Shown one piece after another: positions 1 to 5,802 of a stretch of 5,802 nucleotides of DNA. Source of the DNA: Bacteroidota bacterium. Lineage in GTDB: Bacteria; Bacteroidota; Bacteroidia; Sphingobacteriales; Sphingobacteriaceae. Each line of letters begins with the position of its first letter. Position 1 is the first letter of the stretch. A program made the position numbers and the translations under genes. The DNA lies in the NCBI GenBank assembly GCA_025355225.1, contig JANYAB010000203.1, positions 1 through 5,802 on the forward strand, given 5' to 3'. The notes under the pieces were generated by a model, which did not search any database, was not told where the DNA came from, and worked only from the letters and a program-made list of their open reading frames with translations.

Positions 1-320
1 GTTTAGAACAGGTTTTGATAAACCTGTTATCTAATGCTATCAAATATTCTCCCGAAAGCGATAAAATAATTATAAAAGTCGAAAAATTATCCGACGGGAT
101 AAAAGTTGCAATAACAGATTTTGGTATTGGAATACCTGAAAGCAAATTACCCTATGTTTTTGACCGTTTCTACCGGGTTGATGAAAGATCGCAAAAATAC
201 ACTGGCCTGGGCCTTGGTTTGTATATTTCTTCTGAAATAATCAAACAGCACAATGGACATATTAATATTGAAAGCACAGTTGGAAAAGGATCAACATTTT
301 GGTTTGTGATACCCTATTAG
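1..320 (+). CDS. Sensor histidine kinase, C-terminal catalytic (HATPase_c) part, 5' truncated by window edge
   Basis: This is the last ~105 codons of a two-component sensor kinase; the reading frame is open from position 3 and ends at TAG 318-320. The ATP-binding Bergerat fold is readable in order: an N box (LINLLSNAIKYSP, from about position 15), a G1 box (DFGIGIP, from about 117), an F box (FDRFYR, from about 159) and a G2 box (GLGLGLYIS, from about 204). It ends in the usual GKGSTFWFVIP strand. The fragment therefore binds ATP and would phosphorylate the dimerisation-domain histidine, which lies outside the window along with any sensor region. A TTG at 15 is not the start, because it falls inside the N box and the frame continues upstream (LEQV). 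No response regulator follows, so its partner must be upstream or elsewhere. The stimulus cannot be inferred. The family call is secure; the subfamily is not. Confidence 0.95.
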   Translation, partial: LEQVLINLLSNAIKYSPESDKIIIKVEKLSDGIKVAITDFGIGIPESKLPYVFDRFYRVDERSQKYTGLGLGLYISSEIIKQHNGHINIESTVGKGSTFWFVIPY

Positions 321-323
321 TTG

Positions 324-393
324 GAAGTCGGAAGTCTGAAGTCGTTCGGGATTTGTTCCTTTTCTTACTTAAGACTCAGGACTTAATACTCAG
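324..393. repeat. Two 7-base tandem repeat arrays in inverted orientation at a convergent gene junction
   Basis: The left array has three units with period 7 (GAAGTCG, GAAGTCT, GAAGTCG at 324-344). The right array has three units with period 7 (GACTCAG, GACTTAA, TACTCAG at 373-393). Read on the other strand, the right units become TGAGT/TAAGT-type heptamers resembling the left units, so the pair could fold into an imperfect hairpin. For example, 332-336 can pair with 380-384 and 340-343 with 373-376. The spacer is about 28 bases and T-rich. The element fills most of the gap between the ends of the kinase and hydroxylase genes, so a bidirectional terminator or a dispersed intergenic repeat family are both possible. 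Function is inference; the repeats themselves are directly visible. Confidence 0.6.
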
Positions 394-420
394 AACCACC
401 GGTTTGGATCAGCGCCATCA

Positions 421-1428
421 TTAAATCATCTTAATCTGCGGTTCAGACTTCTCTTCCAGAAACTTCTTCCTTACAGAACTGGCCATTTTGTGTTCACCGG
501 TATGGCTCCATCCTGGTGGCATAACAATATACAGGAATTTGTTTTTGATACCGGGGGCTTTGGCCACATCTTTTGCCAGTAATACTATCTCGCCAAAATA
601 AGCGTCCAAAAAACTATTTGGTTTCATCTTCCGGGTAATACCGTACTGAATAGGCATACTTCGGTCCTCTGGCTGGTAGGTGCCGAATACTTTGTCCCAT
701 ATATTTAACAGGTTACAAAAATTAGTATCCATGTAAGCGGGATTTTTAGCGTGGTGCACCCGGTGATGGGACGGTGTGAGAATGAGCTTGCCTAAAAATC
801 CAAATCGGGCATCCTGCACCAAATTTTCGCCAATGTGTATAAAAGCCCCCCAGGTGCCGTCGATAAACATAATAACCAATAGCATGGCCGGATTAACGCC
901 CAGTAAAATACAAATAGTGGTTCGGATAATATCGGCGTAAGGCGCCTCTAAAAAGAAATGCGCGTAGGTTATTGATAAATTCATGGCCTCGGGTGCATGG
1001 TGGGTAGAGTGCAGGCACCACAACAAGCGAACTTTATGCGCCAGGTAATGATAAATAAAGTGCGCAAATTCCCAAATAATATAACCGTATATAAACCAGT
1101 ACCAAGTAAACGAGGTTTTAAAAATGGAGTGTTTCTCAAACAGCCCGATGCAGAGGCCTACCATTGCAAAGGAGATGACCCGCCCGACAAAGGCGTTTAG
1201 GACATAGGTGAAGAATGAAATTTTATAATGTATCACTTTAAACCGCTTATAAAACGCCGCCCTGATGATTTCGATAAATAATAAAAACGGAATAAGCGGT
1301 CCTAAAACAGAAGTAATACCATGCCAGGTGAGTAACTCGTCGTATTTACCGGACTTTAAAATATCTATAAGATTACCGAATCCGAAAAAGCCGGTTATCT
1401 CATCTAATATCGCTTTCAAGAAATGCAT
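421..1428 (-). CDS. Sterol desaturase / fatty acid hydroxylase superfamily membrane protein
   Basis: This 335-residue integral membrane protein belongs to the di-iron hydroxylase superfamily, whose members insert oxygen into, or desaturate, lipid and sterol-like substrates. The three histidine clusters are intact: HFIYH (H123, H127), HSTHH (H140, H143, H144) and HHRVHH (H222, H225, H226). An extra H198 lies before the third cluster. The FA_hydroxylase-type domain spans about residues 115-253 and closes with the characteristic NIWDKVFGTY segment. Hydrophobic stretches at about 40-58, 72-97, 107-122 and 168-190 are probable membrane segments placing the metal site on the cytoplasmic face. The C-terminal ~80 residues are soluble and basic near the end. 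The ATG at 1428 has an AT-rich leader with no clear Shine-Dalgarno sequence, as is usual in Bacteroidota. It is divergent from the GH130 gene. The substrate (fatty acyl, carotenoid, sphingolipid or other) cannot be told from sequence. Confidence 0.9.
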   Translation of the reverse strand: MHFLKAILDEITGFFGFGNLIDILKSGKYDELLTWHGITSVLGPLIPFLLFIEIIRAAFYKRFKVIHYKISFFTYVLNAFVGRVISFAMVGLCIGLFEKHSIFKTSFTWYWFIYGYIIWEFAHFIYHYLAHKVRLLWCLHSTHHAPEAMNLSITYAHFFLEAPYADIIRTTICILLGVNPAMLLVIMFIDGTWGAFIHIGENLVQDARFGFLGKLILTPSHHRVHHAKNPAYMDTNFCNLLNIWDKVFGTYQPEDRSMPIQYGITRKMKPNSFLDAYFGEIVLLAKDVAKAPGIKNKFLYIVMPPGWSHTGEHKMASSVRKKFLEEKSEPQIKMI

Positions 1429-1662
1429 CTGTTAGAAAAATAATTTAATTGGTACCACTAATTTATGAGGAAAATATCATTATTAAAGATAATATGATTG
1501 ATGATTGATATTTTGAAATACATTTTTGGGCTCTTGATATTTCATTGGCTAACGCGTCAAATCAATATCATTTCACATTATTGTGATTTAAACAAAAAAG
1601 GTTTGTAAAATTGCGGCAATCAATTTGGGGGCGTTGCTGTTAATAAATAAACTTTTTGCCGT
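1429..1662. promoter_or_regulatory. Divergent intergenic region expected to hold promoters of both flanking genes
   Basis: These 234 AT-rich bases separate the two divergent start codons, so both promoters should lie here. I see no perfect Bacteroidota promoter (TTTG ... TAnnTTTG). On the plus strand, TTTG at 1602-1605 is followed by TCAATTTG at 1620-1627, which misses one consensus base and has a spacer shorter than usual. On the minus strand, TATCTTTA around 1484-1491 is a partial -7-like match. The region also holds a direct heptamer repeat (ATGATTG at 1494-1500 and 1501-1507), two copies of TTGATATTT (1505-1513 and 1534-1542), and the palindrome listed separately. Promoter function is inferred from gene orientation. 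Confidence 0.4.
1573..1586. promoter_or_regulatory. Short perfect inverted repeat, candidate operator
   Basis: TCACA and TGTGA arms are separated by four bases (TTAT), about 77 bases before the GH130 start. The symmetry and position fit a regulator binding site, but five-base arms in AT-rich DNA can arise by chance. The arms are in the opposite order to a CRP site (TGTGA-N6-TCACA), so it should not be called one. Confidence 0.25.
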
Positions 1663-3132
1663 ATGAGACTTGCCATAGTACGAAAACCTAACAGAATAAA
1701 CCCCGATCCGAAACGAGTTATAGCCAGGTTTTTTTTTAATGGGAACGACCGTGCAAAAGAAGTAATTCAACTGGTAATGGGTCTAAGTGAGGATATTACC
1801 TTTGGAATTGTTTCACCTTTATTGCAGGAATACTCTAAACGCCATAGAAATATTACCCGCGTTTTAAGCCGGCATTGCAGTAAGCTTAAACCCCTGTTTG
1901 CCGAACTAAATATTGACTATGATACGCTGACGGTTTATCGTAAGCTGTTGATAGGATCCTATTTTACGCATGAGTATTCCATCGAGTCGGCAGCGTTCTT
2001 CAATCCATCTATTATAGAGGACCCTGATCAAACCGAACTCGAAGATGGTGACAGGCGCCTGATTATCAGTTTCAGGGCAGTTGGCGAGGGGCATATCTCG
2101 TCCATCACGTTCCGTCGCGCACTTATCGACCGGGATAACAATATTACCGTTATACCATCCGGCAGTTATATTGATGAGGCGGAAATTGTGAGGAACGCGG
2201 TTTACAATAAAAAATTATTTTTTGGAAAAGCAGTAACTACACAGATCAATATTGATGTGCTTAAAGAAGTAGAATCGCAGCTCGATCATCATTTTGAATA
2301 CTCAAACCTGCGCCGCATCATACTCGATTCCCAAAAACTACAGGAAAGCGACATCCTGAAGCTGGAGTATGACAAAATTTTATGGCTTGCCGATTCTTAT
2401 TATGAGATCGTATTTTCGCTGGACACAGATATATCCGACAGGGTGATATTTCCTATATCTGAATACGAACGCAAAGGGATTGAAGATGCCAGGTTTGTGC
2501 ATTTTAAGAATGACGATGGAAGCTCTGCTTATTACGCTACCTATACCGCTTATGATGGCGCACTGATAATGCCCAAGCTGTTGCAAACCAACGATTTTTA
2601 TAACTTCAGGATAATGCCCCTGTATGGAGCAGGTGCACAAAACAAAAACCTCGCGCTCTTTCCCCGAAAGATAAATGGCAAATATGCGATGATATCACGC
2701 ATTGACGGCTGCAATAACTACATTATGTATTCGGACAAGATCAACATTTGGGAGAAACCTGTTTTACTGCAACAGCCCAAATTCTCCTGGGAGTTTATCC
2801 AGATCGGCAACTGCGGTTCGCCCATTGAAACTGAGCACGGCTGGATAATGATAACTCATGGGGTGGGACCTATGCGCCGCTACGTTTTGGGCGCAAGCCT
2901 GCTTAAACTGAACGACCCTACCATTGAAATAGGTCGCCTGAACGAACCTTTACTGATACCAAACAGTGAGGAACGGGAAGGATATGTCCCCAACGTTTTG
3001 TACTCCTGCGGCGCGATAGTGCATAATGACAAATTGATCATCCCATACGGGATATCGGATTCGTCCACCTCATTTGCAGAGGTGGATATGAGCGAACTGA
3101 TCAATAAACTGATACAAGACGAAAATAAATAA
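1663..3132 (+). CDS. Glycoside hydrolase family 130 protein (beta-mannoside phosphorylase/hydrolase type) with N-terminal extension
   Basis: This 489-residue protein is probably a cytoplasmic five-bladed beta-propeller enzyme; no signal peptide is seen. GH130 members cleave beta-mannosides, most by phosphorolysis to mannose-1-phosphate and some by hydrolysis. Family landmarks are FNPSI (112-117), EDAR (274-277; D275 matches the proposed proton-donor Asp), NKNLALFPRK (327-336), ETEHGWIMITHG (389-400), GYVPNV (440-445) and PYGISD (461-466). H399 in the THG motif sits where phosphorolytic members keep a phosphate-binding His, so phosphorolysis is possible but not proven. Residues 1 to about 105 form an extension absent from the shorter ~330-residue GH130 enzymes. 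The THEYSIE segment just before FNPSI is typical of the long, mostly uncharacterised bacterial members. The ATG at 1663 is chosen because the family-like N terminus begins at once; no Shine-Dalgarno sequence is visible. Nine T's at 1729-1737 lie in-frame near codon 23. The substrate is unknown. Confidence 0.88.
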   Translation: MRLAIVRKPNRINPDPKRVIARFFFNGNDRAKEVIQLVMGLSEDITFGIVSPLLQEYSKRHRNITRVLSRHCSKLKPLFAELNIDYDTLTVYRKLLIGSYFTHEYSIESAAFFNPSIIEDPDQTELEDGDRRLIISFRAVGEGHISSITFRRALIDRDNNITVIPSGSYIDEAEIVRNAVYNKKLFFGKAVTTQINIDVLKEVESQLDHHFEYSNLRRIILDSQKLQESDILKLEYDKILWLADSYYEIVFSLDTDISDRVIFPISEYERKGIEDARFVHFKNDDGSSAYYATYTAYDGALIMPKLLQTNDFYNFRIMPLYGAGAQNKNLALFPRKINGKYAMISRIDGCNNYIMYSDKINIWEKPVLLQQPKFSWEFIQIGNCGSPIETEHGWIMITHGVGPMRRYVLGASLLKLNDPTIEIGRLNEPLLIPNSEEREGYVPNVLYSCGAIVHNDKLIIPYGISDSSTSFAEVDMSELINKLIQDENK

Positions 3133-3189
3133 CTGTATACAAAACTGAATAGTCCTGTATAGTAGCAATCTCACATTACCCCACATCAA

Positions 3190-3203
3190 CTCTTGTAAAA
3201 GAG
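3190..3203 (+). terminator. Weak hairpin downstream of the GH130 gene, possible terminator
   Basis: CTCTT and AAGAG form a five-base-pair stem with a GTAA loop, 58 bases after the GH130 stop, followed by a T/A-rich run (TTTATATTATTATT from 3211). The stem is short and GC-poor and there is no clean U-tract, so this is only the best candidate in the gap. Confidence 0.2.
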
Positions 3204-3269
3204 GATACCTTTATATTATTATTCTGAATTTTTAATAGTTCAACATTTCACTTTGTCCAAAAAGTAGAA

Positions 3270-3473
3270 TTAAACCTCTATTATTAAATATTTCATGCCT
3301 TTCTGATTTAGCACCTTGAAATCCATTGTTGCAGCTGACGTGTTCCTTCTGCTAAATTTCATTTTGGCATAGCCATTGTTAATGAAATAGTTAGACCAAA
3401 GCTCATTAAGAAGGGGTTTGCATCCTGCTGAATTAACTCTTCGGTTTACCTGATTATATGCAATAAAAATTAC
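3270..3473 (-). other. Unexplained 67-codon stop-free frame, possible gene relic or small ORF
   Basis: On the minus strand a frame is open from 3473 down to TAA at 3270-3272. The only ATG that gives a sizeable product is at 3362, for a 30-residue basic peptide (begins MKFSRRNTSA, ends KYLIIEV). The frame upstream of that ATG reads protein-like (KPLLNELWSNYFINNGY) but has no ATG, GTG or TTG start before it. It could be the 3' end of a decayed gene, a small ORF with a non-canonical start, or chance. I do not recognise the sequence as any family. Confidence 0.2.
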
Positions 3474-3477
3474 TTAA

Positions 3478-3885
3478 ATGGACCATTTTAGAGAAATAAA
3501 AAATAATTTGACCTGGCATAACGAAGGAAAATTTGAGGTTGTGCTGATTAACGGGATAATTACAAAACTCAATTTTTGTGAGCCAGGCAAAGGACCGGAA
3601 GATTCGGGAAAATGTCTCACATCAACCAATTACAAATTTCTGCAGGCTGTTCATTCCTGCCTTGGTGAACTTTTTACCTTTATTGAAGAGGAAAACAAAA
3701 GATTAGGTTACCGTTATGCGCAGGAAGGTGAAATTGAGCCCCGCAAGCAAGAGGAAATTATGGAGAATGATGACTATACGCAACCGGTTGAAACTAAATT
3801 GCGGCCGTTGATCAACTACACCTATCAGACTGAATTATTAAGTGATTCAACAGAAAATCAGGAGGTATTGAGGGATATCGGTTAA
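3478..3885 (+). CDS. Hypothetical protein, 135 residues, family not recognised
   Basis: I do not recognise this protein. It begins at ATG 3478, just after an AT-rich leader without a Shine-Dalgarno sequence, and ends at TAA 3883-3885. Two parts are visible. Residues 1 to about 75 look folded: strand-like VVLINGIITKLNF, a Gly/Pro-rich turn with two cysteines flanking GPEDSGK, then an amphipathic helix-like stretch (FLQAVHSCLGELFTFIEEE). Residues from about 80 onward are acidic, rich in Glu/Asp/Gln/Thr, and probably disordered. No signal peptide, membrane segment or catalytic motif is seen, so it is probably a soluble cytoplasmic protein. It stands alone on the plus strand, 345 bases after the GH130 gene and converging on the GT4 gene with an 18-base gap. 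Base composition and amino-acid makeup look coding, and no longer ORF competes with it here. It may be lineage-restricted. Confidence 0.6.
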   Translation: MDHFREIKNNLTWHNEGKFEVVLINGIITKLNFCEPGKGPEDSGKCLTSTNYKFLQAVHSCLGELFTFIEEENKRLGYRYAQEGEIEPRKQEEIMENDDYTQPVETKLRPLINYTYQTELLSDSTENQEVLRDIG

Positions 3886-3903
3886 AATGTATTTACCTAA
3901 TTA

Positions 3904-4908
3904 TCAGCTTAATATCTTTTGGTAAAGCGCCAGGTAATCATCTACCATTTTATCACCCGAGAACTGCGATAATGCCCATTGGTGACAATTCAGCCTGCTA
4001 ATACTTCCAATTAATTGAATAGCTTCAGTTGCCTCATATACATCATTCACCAGGAAGCCTGTTTCACCATGCCTGATCAGTTCGGGCATGGCGCCTTTGT
4101 TAAATGCGATCACGGGCGTACCGCAAAGCATGGCTTCGGCTACGCTTAATCCAAATGGCTCATTAAAATTGATGGGATGCAGTAAAGCCATTGCCTTTCC
4201 CAAAAGTTCGCTTCTTTTTTCCGGACCCGCATTACCGATATAAATTACCTGGTCACCCAAACGGGGTTCTATCTTTTCTTTGTAGTAGCGCTCGTCCTGG
4301 ATAATGCCTGCTATTATCAATTTGTGCCCGCTTTTTTTTGCTATATCAATCGCTTCAGCCGTTCCTTTATCATGATGTATCCGTCCGAAATATAATAGGT
4401 AATCTTCAGGCACCGGGTTAAATTCAAACTCGTCGACATTAATGCCATTGTAAACAGTAGCAAGGTATTTCAATTCCGGACTTCGGTCGGCATTACTGAT
4501 GGAAACATAATGTGACGAACTATTGTATTTTTTGTACACAGGAATTATCTTTTGCGAAGAAAAACCATGTATGGTAGTTACAATAGGTGTTTTAATGAGC
4601 GCTGAATAGGTAAGCGGTAAAAAATCGAAATTATTGTGGATGATATCAAACTCCGAAGCCTTCTCCATCAGGTTACTGATATGCAGACATTCCAAAACCT
4701 TGGCATCCTGGCTCCTGTCTTCCTCGTAGCCTTTTTCGCAAATGGCATCCAGTTTACCGGCAGTAATCGAATCGCCGGTTGCAAACAGGGTAACGTCCAA
4801 ACCTTTTTTTACCAGGCCTTCTGCAATATTTGATGCAATTTGTTCCCAGGGTCCATAGTGCCGCGGCGGTGTCCGCCATGCAACCGGCGCTAATATGGCT
4901 AATCTCAT
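3904..4908 (-). CDS. GT4-family glycosyltransferase
   Basis: This 334-residue GT-B fold retaining glycosyltransferase would transfer a sugar from a nucleotide donor to an acceptor in the cytoplasm. The N-terminal Rossmann half starts at once (MRLAILAPVAWRTPP) and carries the glycine-rich acceptor-side loop HYGPWE (17-22). The linker reaches the donor domain at YFGRIHHDKG (173-182), where R176 and K181 match the phosphate-contacting basic residues. The GT4 signature E-x7-E is intact in EPFGLSVAEAM (E250 and E258), followed by CGTPVIAFNKGAMPELI. The length is slightly short but complete for GT4. The WRTPPRHYGPWE start resembles proteins sometimes annotated as UDP-glucose:tetrahydrobiopterin glucosyltransferase; I recall this from the family and cannot confirm it here, so donor and acceptor stay open. 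It lies 41 bases downstream of the barrel-like gene on the same strand, probably in one operon. Poly-A runs occur in its sense strand (complement of 4332-4339). Confidence 0.9.
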   Translation of the reverse strand: MRLAILAPVAWRTPPRHYGPWEQIASNIAEGLVKKGLDVTLFATGDSITAGKLDAICEKGYEEDRSQDAKVLECLHISNLMEKASEFDIIHNNFDFLPLTYSALIKTPIVTTIHGFSSQKIIPVYKKYNSSSHYVSISNADRSPELKYLATVYNGINVDEFEFNPVPEDYLLYFGRIHHDKGTAEAIDIAKKSGHKLIIAGIIQDERYYKEKIEPRLGDQVIYIGNAGPEKRSELLGKAMALLHPINFNEPFGLSVAEAMLCGTPVIAFNKGAMPELIRHGETGFLVNDVYEATEAIQLIGSISRLNCHQWALSQFSGDKMVDDYLALYQKILS

Positions 4909-4949
4909 TAATTAAATTATTTCTTGGCTGCGGCTCACGATGTTTTCAC

Positions 4950-5802
4950 TCAGCATGTCTCCAGTTGCTGCCCGGTTCTGTTATATTCGTACTCCAGTTC
5001 GAATGCCTTTAGCACAGTGAGGTGTGATATAAGATAAGCCAACGTACTTTCTGCCCCCTGGTTACGGTTGATGCCTGTGGGCAGCAATCCGTCGCAGCAA
5101 CCCTTTGTTTCGTGATCGTATAGTGGTGCCCGTAATGTATTTTCGCCCAGAAACCATTTATAAGACAAAAACATTTTCTCAATGTATTCGGGTTCGCGGG
5201 ATATCTGGTAAGCCTGAAAATGCATCAACACCATCGCCATCGTTTCTATGGCCTGTTGGTCGAAGGCAGGGAATGTGCCACCGCGGTAATACCAGCCATC
5301 GTTACCGACGGGGCTCAGGTACCCGCCTGACAATGTTAATTCATCTAAGAATGCCATGGTTTTCAGGGCGATCTGTTTTGCCTTATCGTTGCCTGTTATC
5401 TCGCACGAGTGTAAGAGAGCCAACGGTAATATGGCATTGTCATAGGTCATTTTCTCTTCGAACCATTGCCAGTTGTGCGATTGCTGACACTCGTAAGCAT
5501 CAATCAACGGTTGGGTAAGCATTGCCAACTCGTCAATCAAACCCTCATCGGTAGGAAACACCTTTAAGTATAAGCTTAAACCTATAGCCGTATTGGCCAC
5601 TCCCCTTAAATGCTTCAGGGATTTAAAATGAGGTATCGACTTTCGGAACAGCTCGATGGCAAATTCACGATAAGAATTACTCGCCGCACATCCTATCAAA
5701 TAACCAAGCGCCCAAATAGTACGGCCAAATGAATCTTCAGACCCTACTTCATCCAGGTATTGCCGGTTAAAGCTTAAGAAATTTCTGAAATTGCCATCCT
5801 CC
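4950..5802 (-). CDS. (alpha/alpha)-barrel, six-hairpin glycosidase-like protein, 5' truncated by window edge
   Basis: The C-terminal ~283 codons are present; the frame is open to the right edge (first full codon at 5801) and stops at TGA 4950-4952. A TTG at 5699 is not a real start, because conserved-looking sequence continues upstream (NFRNFLSFN, then EDSFGRTIWALG). The fragment is a series of helical hairpins with aromatic, polar loop motifs: MTYDNAILPLALL, GWYYRGG (about 5303-5283), FDQQAIETMAM (from 5264) and NRNQGAESTLAYL (about 5075-5035). This pattern fits an (alpha/alpha) toroid like those of six-hairpin glycosidases. Proteins with this NxNQGAEST ending are often found next to glycosyltransferases and GH130-type genes, and some are the C-terminal half of larger glycosyltransferase polypeptides; the missing N-terminus would decide. 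No membrane segment is seen. It precedes the GT4 gene by 41 bases on the same strand, suggesting co-transcription. The fold class is fairly secure; the activity is unknown. Confidence 0.8.
   Translation of the reverse strand, partial: EDGNFRNFLSFNRQYLDEVGSEDSFGRTIWALGYLIGCAASNSYREFAIELFRKSIPHFKSLKHLRGVANTAIGLSLYLKVFPTDEGLIDELAMLTQPLIDAYECQQSHNWQWFEEKMTYDNAILPLALLHSCEITGNDKAKQIALKTMAFLDELTLSGGYLSPVGNDGWYYRGGTFPAFDQQAIETMAMVLMHFQAYQISREPEYIEKMFLSYKWFLGENTLRAPLYDHETKGCCDGLLPTGINRNQGAESTLAYLISHLTVLKAFELEYEYNRTGQQLETC

Larger units (their letters stand above)
3133..3477. other. 345-base AT-rich intergenic region without a convincing gene
   Basis: This stretch lies between the GH130 gene and the 135-residue ORF, both on the plus strand. 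It contains a weak hairpin (3190-3203) and a stop-free minus-strand frame (3270-3473), each listed separately. Upstream of the next gene, TTTG at 3417-3420 is followed 20 bases later by TCGGTTTA (3441-3448), a poor match to the Bacteroidota -33/-7 promoter. I recognise no riboswitch, tRNA or other structured RNA. Its length suggests that the downstream gene is not co-transcribed with the GH130 gene. Confidence 0.5.

Noticed and set aside
15..17. TTG as start of the histidine kinase
   Set aside because: It lies inside the conserved N box and the frame is open to the window edge, so the gene is truncated and not short.
321..420. CRISPR or phage attachment site in the repeat-bearing gap
   Set aside because: The units are 7 bases with no 25-40-base repeat and spacer pattern, and no integrase or tRNA is nearby.
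997..1200. 67-residue plus-strand open frame
   Set aside because: It is antisense to the hydroxylase, including its histidine clusters, and has no independent support.
1573..1586. CRP-type binding site
   Set aside because: The arms are in the reverse order and spacing of a CRP site, and Bacteroidota regulation by that exact motif is not expected.
1588..1770. 60-residue minus-strand open frame overlapping the GH130 start
   Set aside because: It overlaps the GH130 N-terminus in antisense and its sequence is not protein-like.
4909..4949. Separate promoter for the GT4 gene
   Set aside because: The 41-base gap shows no recognisable promoter match, and same-strand spacing favours co-transcription with the upstream gene.
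5105..5518. 137-residue plus-strand open frame
   Set aside because: It is antisense to the conserved barrel protein; its Arg/Ser/Thr-rich makeup is typical of a shadow frame.
5697..5699. TTG as start of the barrel-like protein
   Set aside because: Protein-like, family-typical sequence continues in frame to the right edge (EDSFGRTIWALG and upstream), so this is an internal codon.

Overview
The window looks like a chromosomal segment from a Bacteroidota bacterium, probably Sphingobacteriaceae (Mucilaginibacter/Pedobacter-like). This rests on moderate-to-low GC with very AT-rich gaps, start codons preceded by A/T-rich leaders instead of Shine-Dalgarno sequences, heptameric intergenic repeats, and the protein families themselves. 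The genus is inference, because no marker gene is present.

Layout. Positions 1-320 hold the C-terminal ATP-binding part of a sensor histidine kinase (+), cut by the left edge. It converges on a sterol desaturase/fatty acid hydroxylase superfamily membrane protein (421-1428, -). The junction between them carries two small arrays of 7-base repeats in opposite orientation (324-344 and 373-393). A 234-base divergent intergenic region (1429-1662) separates the hydroxylase from a family 130 glycoside hydrolase/phosphorylase-type protein (1663-3132, +). A 345-base AT-rich gap follows; it has a weak hairpin and an unexplained 67-codon open frame on the minus strand. Next is a 135-residue protein I do not recognise (3478-3885, +). 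It converges, with an 18-base gap, on a GT4 glycosyltransferase (3904-4908, -). Just upstream of that, on the same strand, is a long (alpha/alpha)-barrel-like protein running off the right edge (4950-5802, -).

How the genes may work together. The GH130-type protein, the GT4 glycosyltransferase and the barrel-like protein are plausible parts of one carbohydrate locus that builds and trims or recycles a glycan or glycoside. GH130 enzymes typically act on beta-mannosides. All three appear cytoplasmic, with no signal peptide visible at the two starts inside the window. The hydroxylase and the kinase fragment look like unrelated neighbours. I see no mobile element, CRISPR array, tRNA, rRNA or clear defence system. 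The least explained parts are the 135-residue protein, the minus-strand open frame at 3270-3473 and the heptamer arrays.
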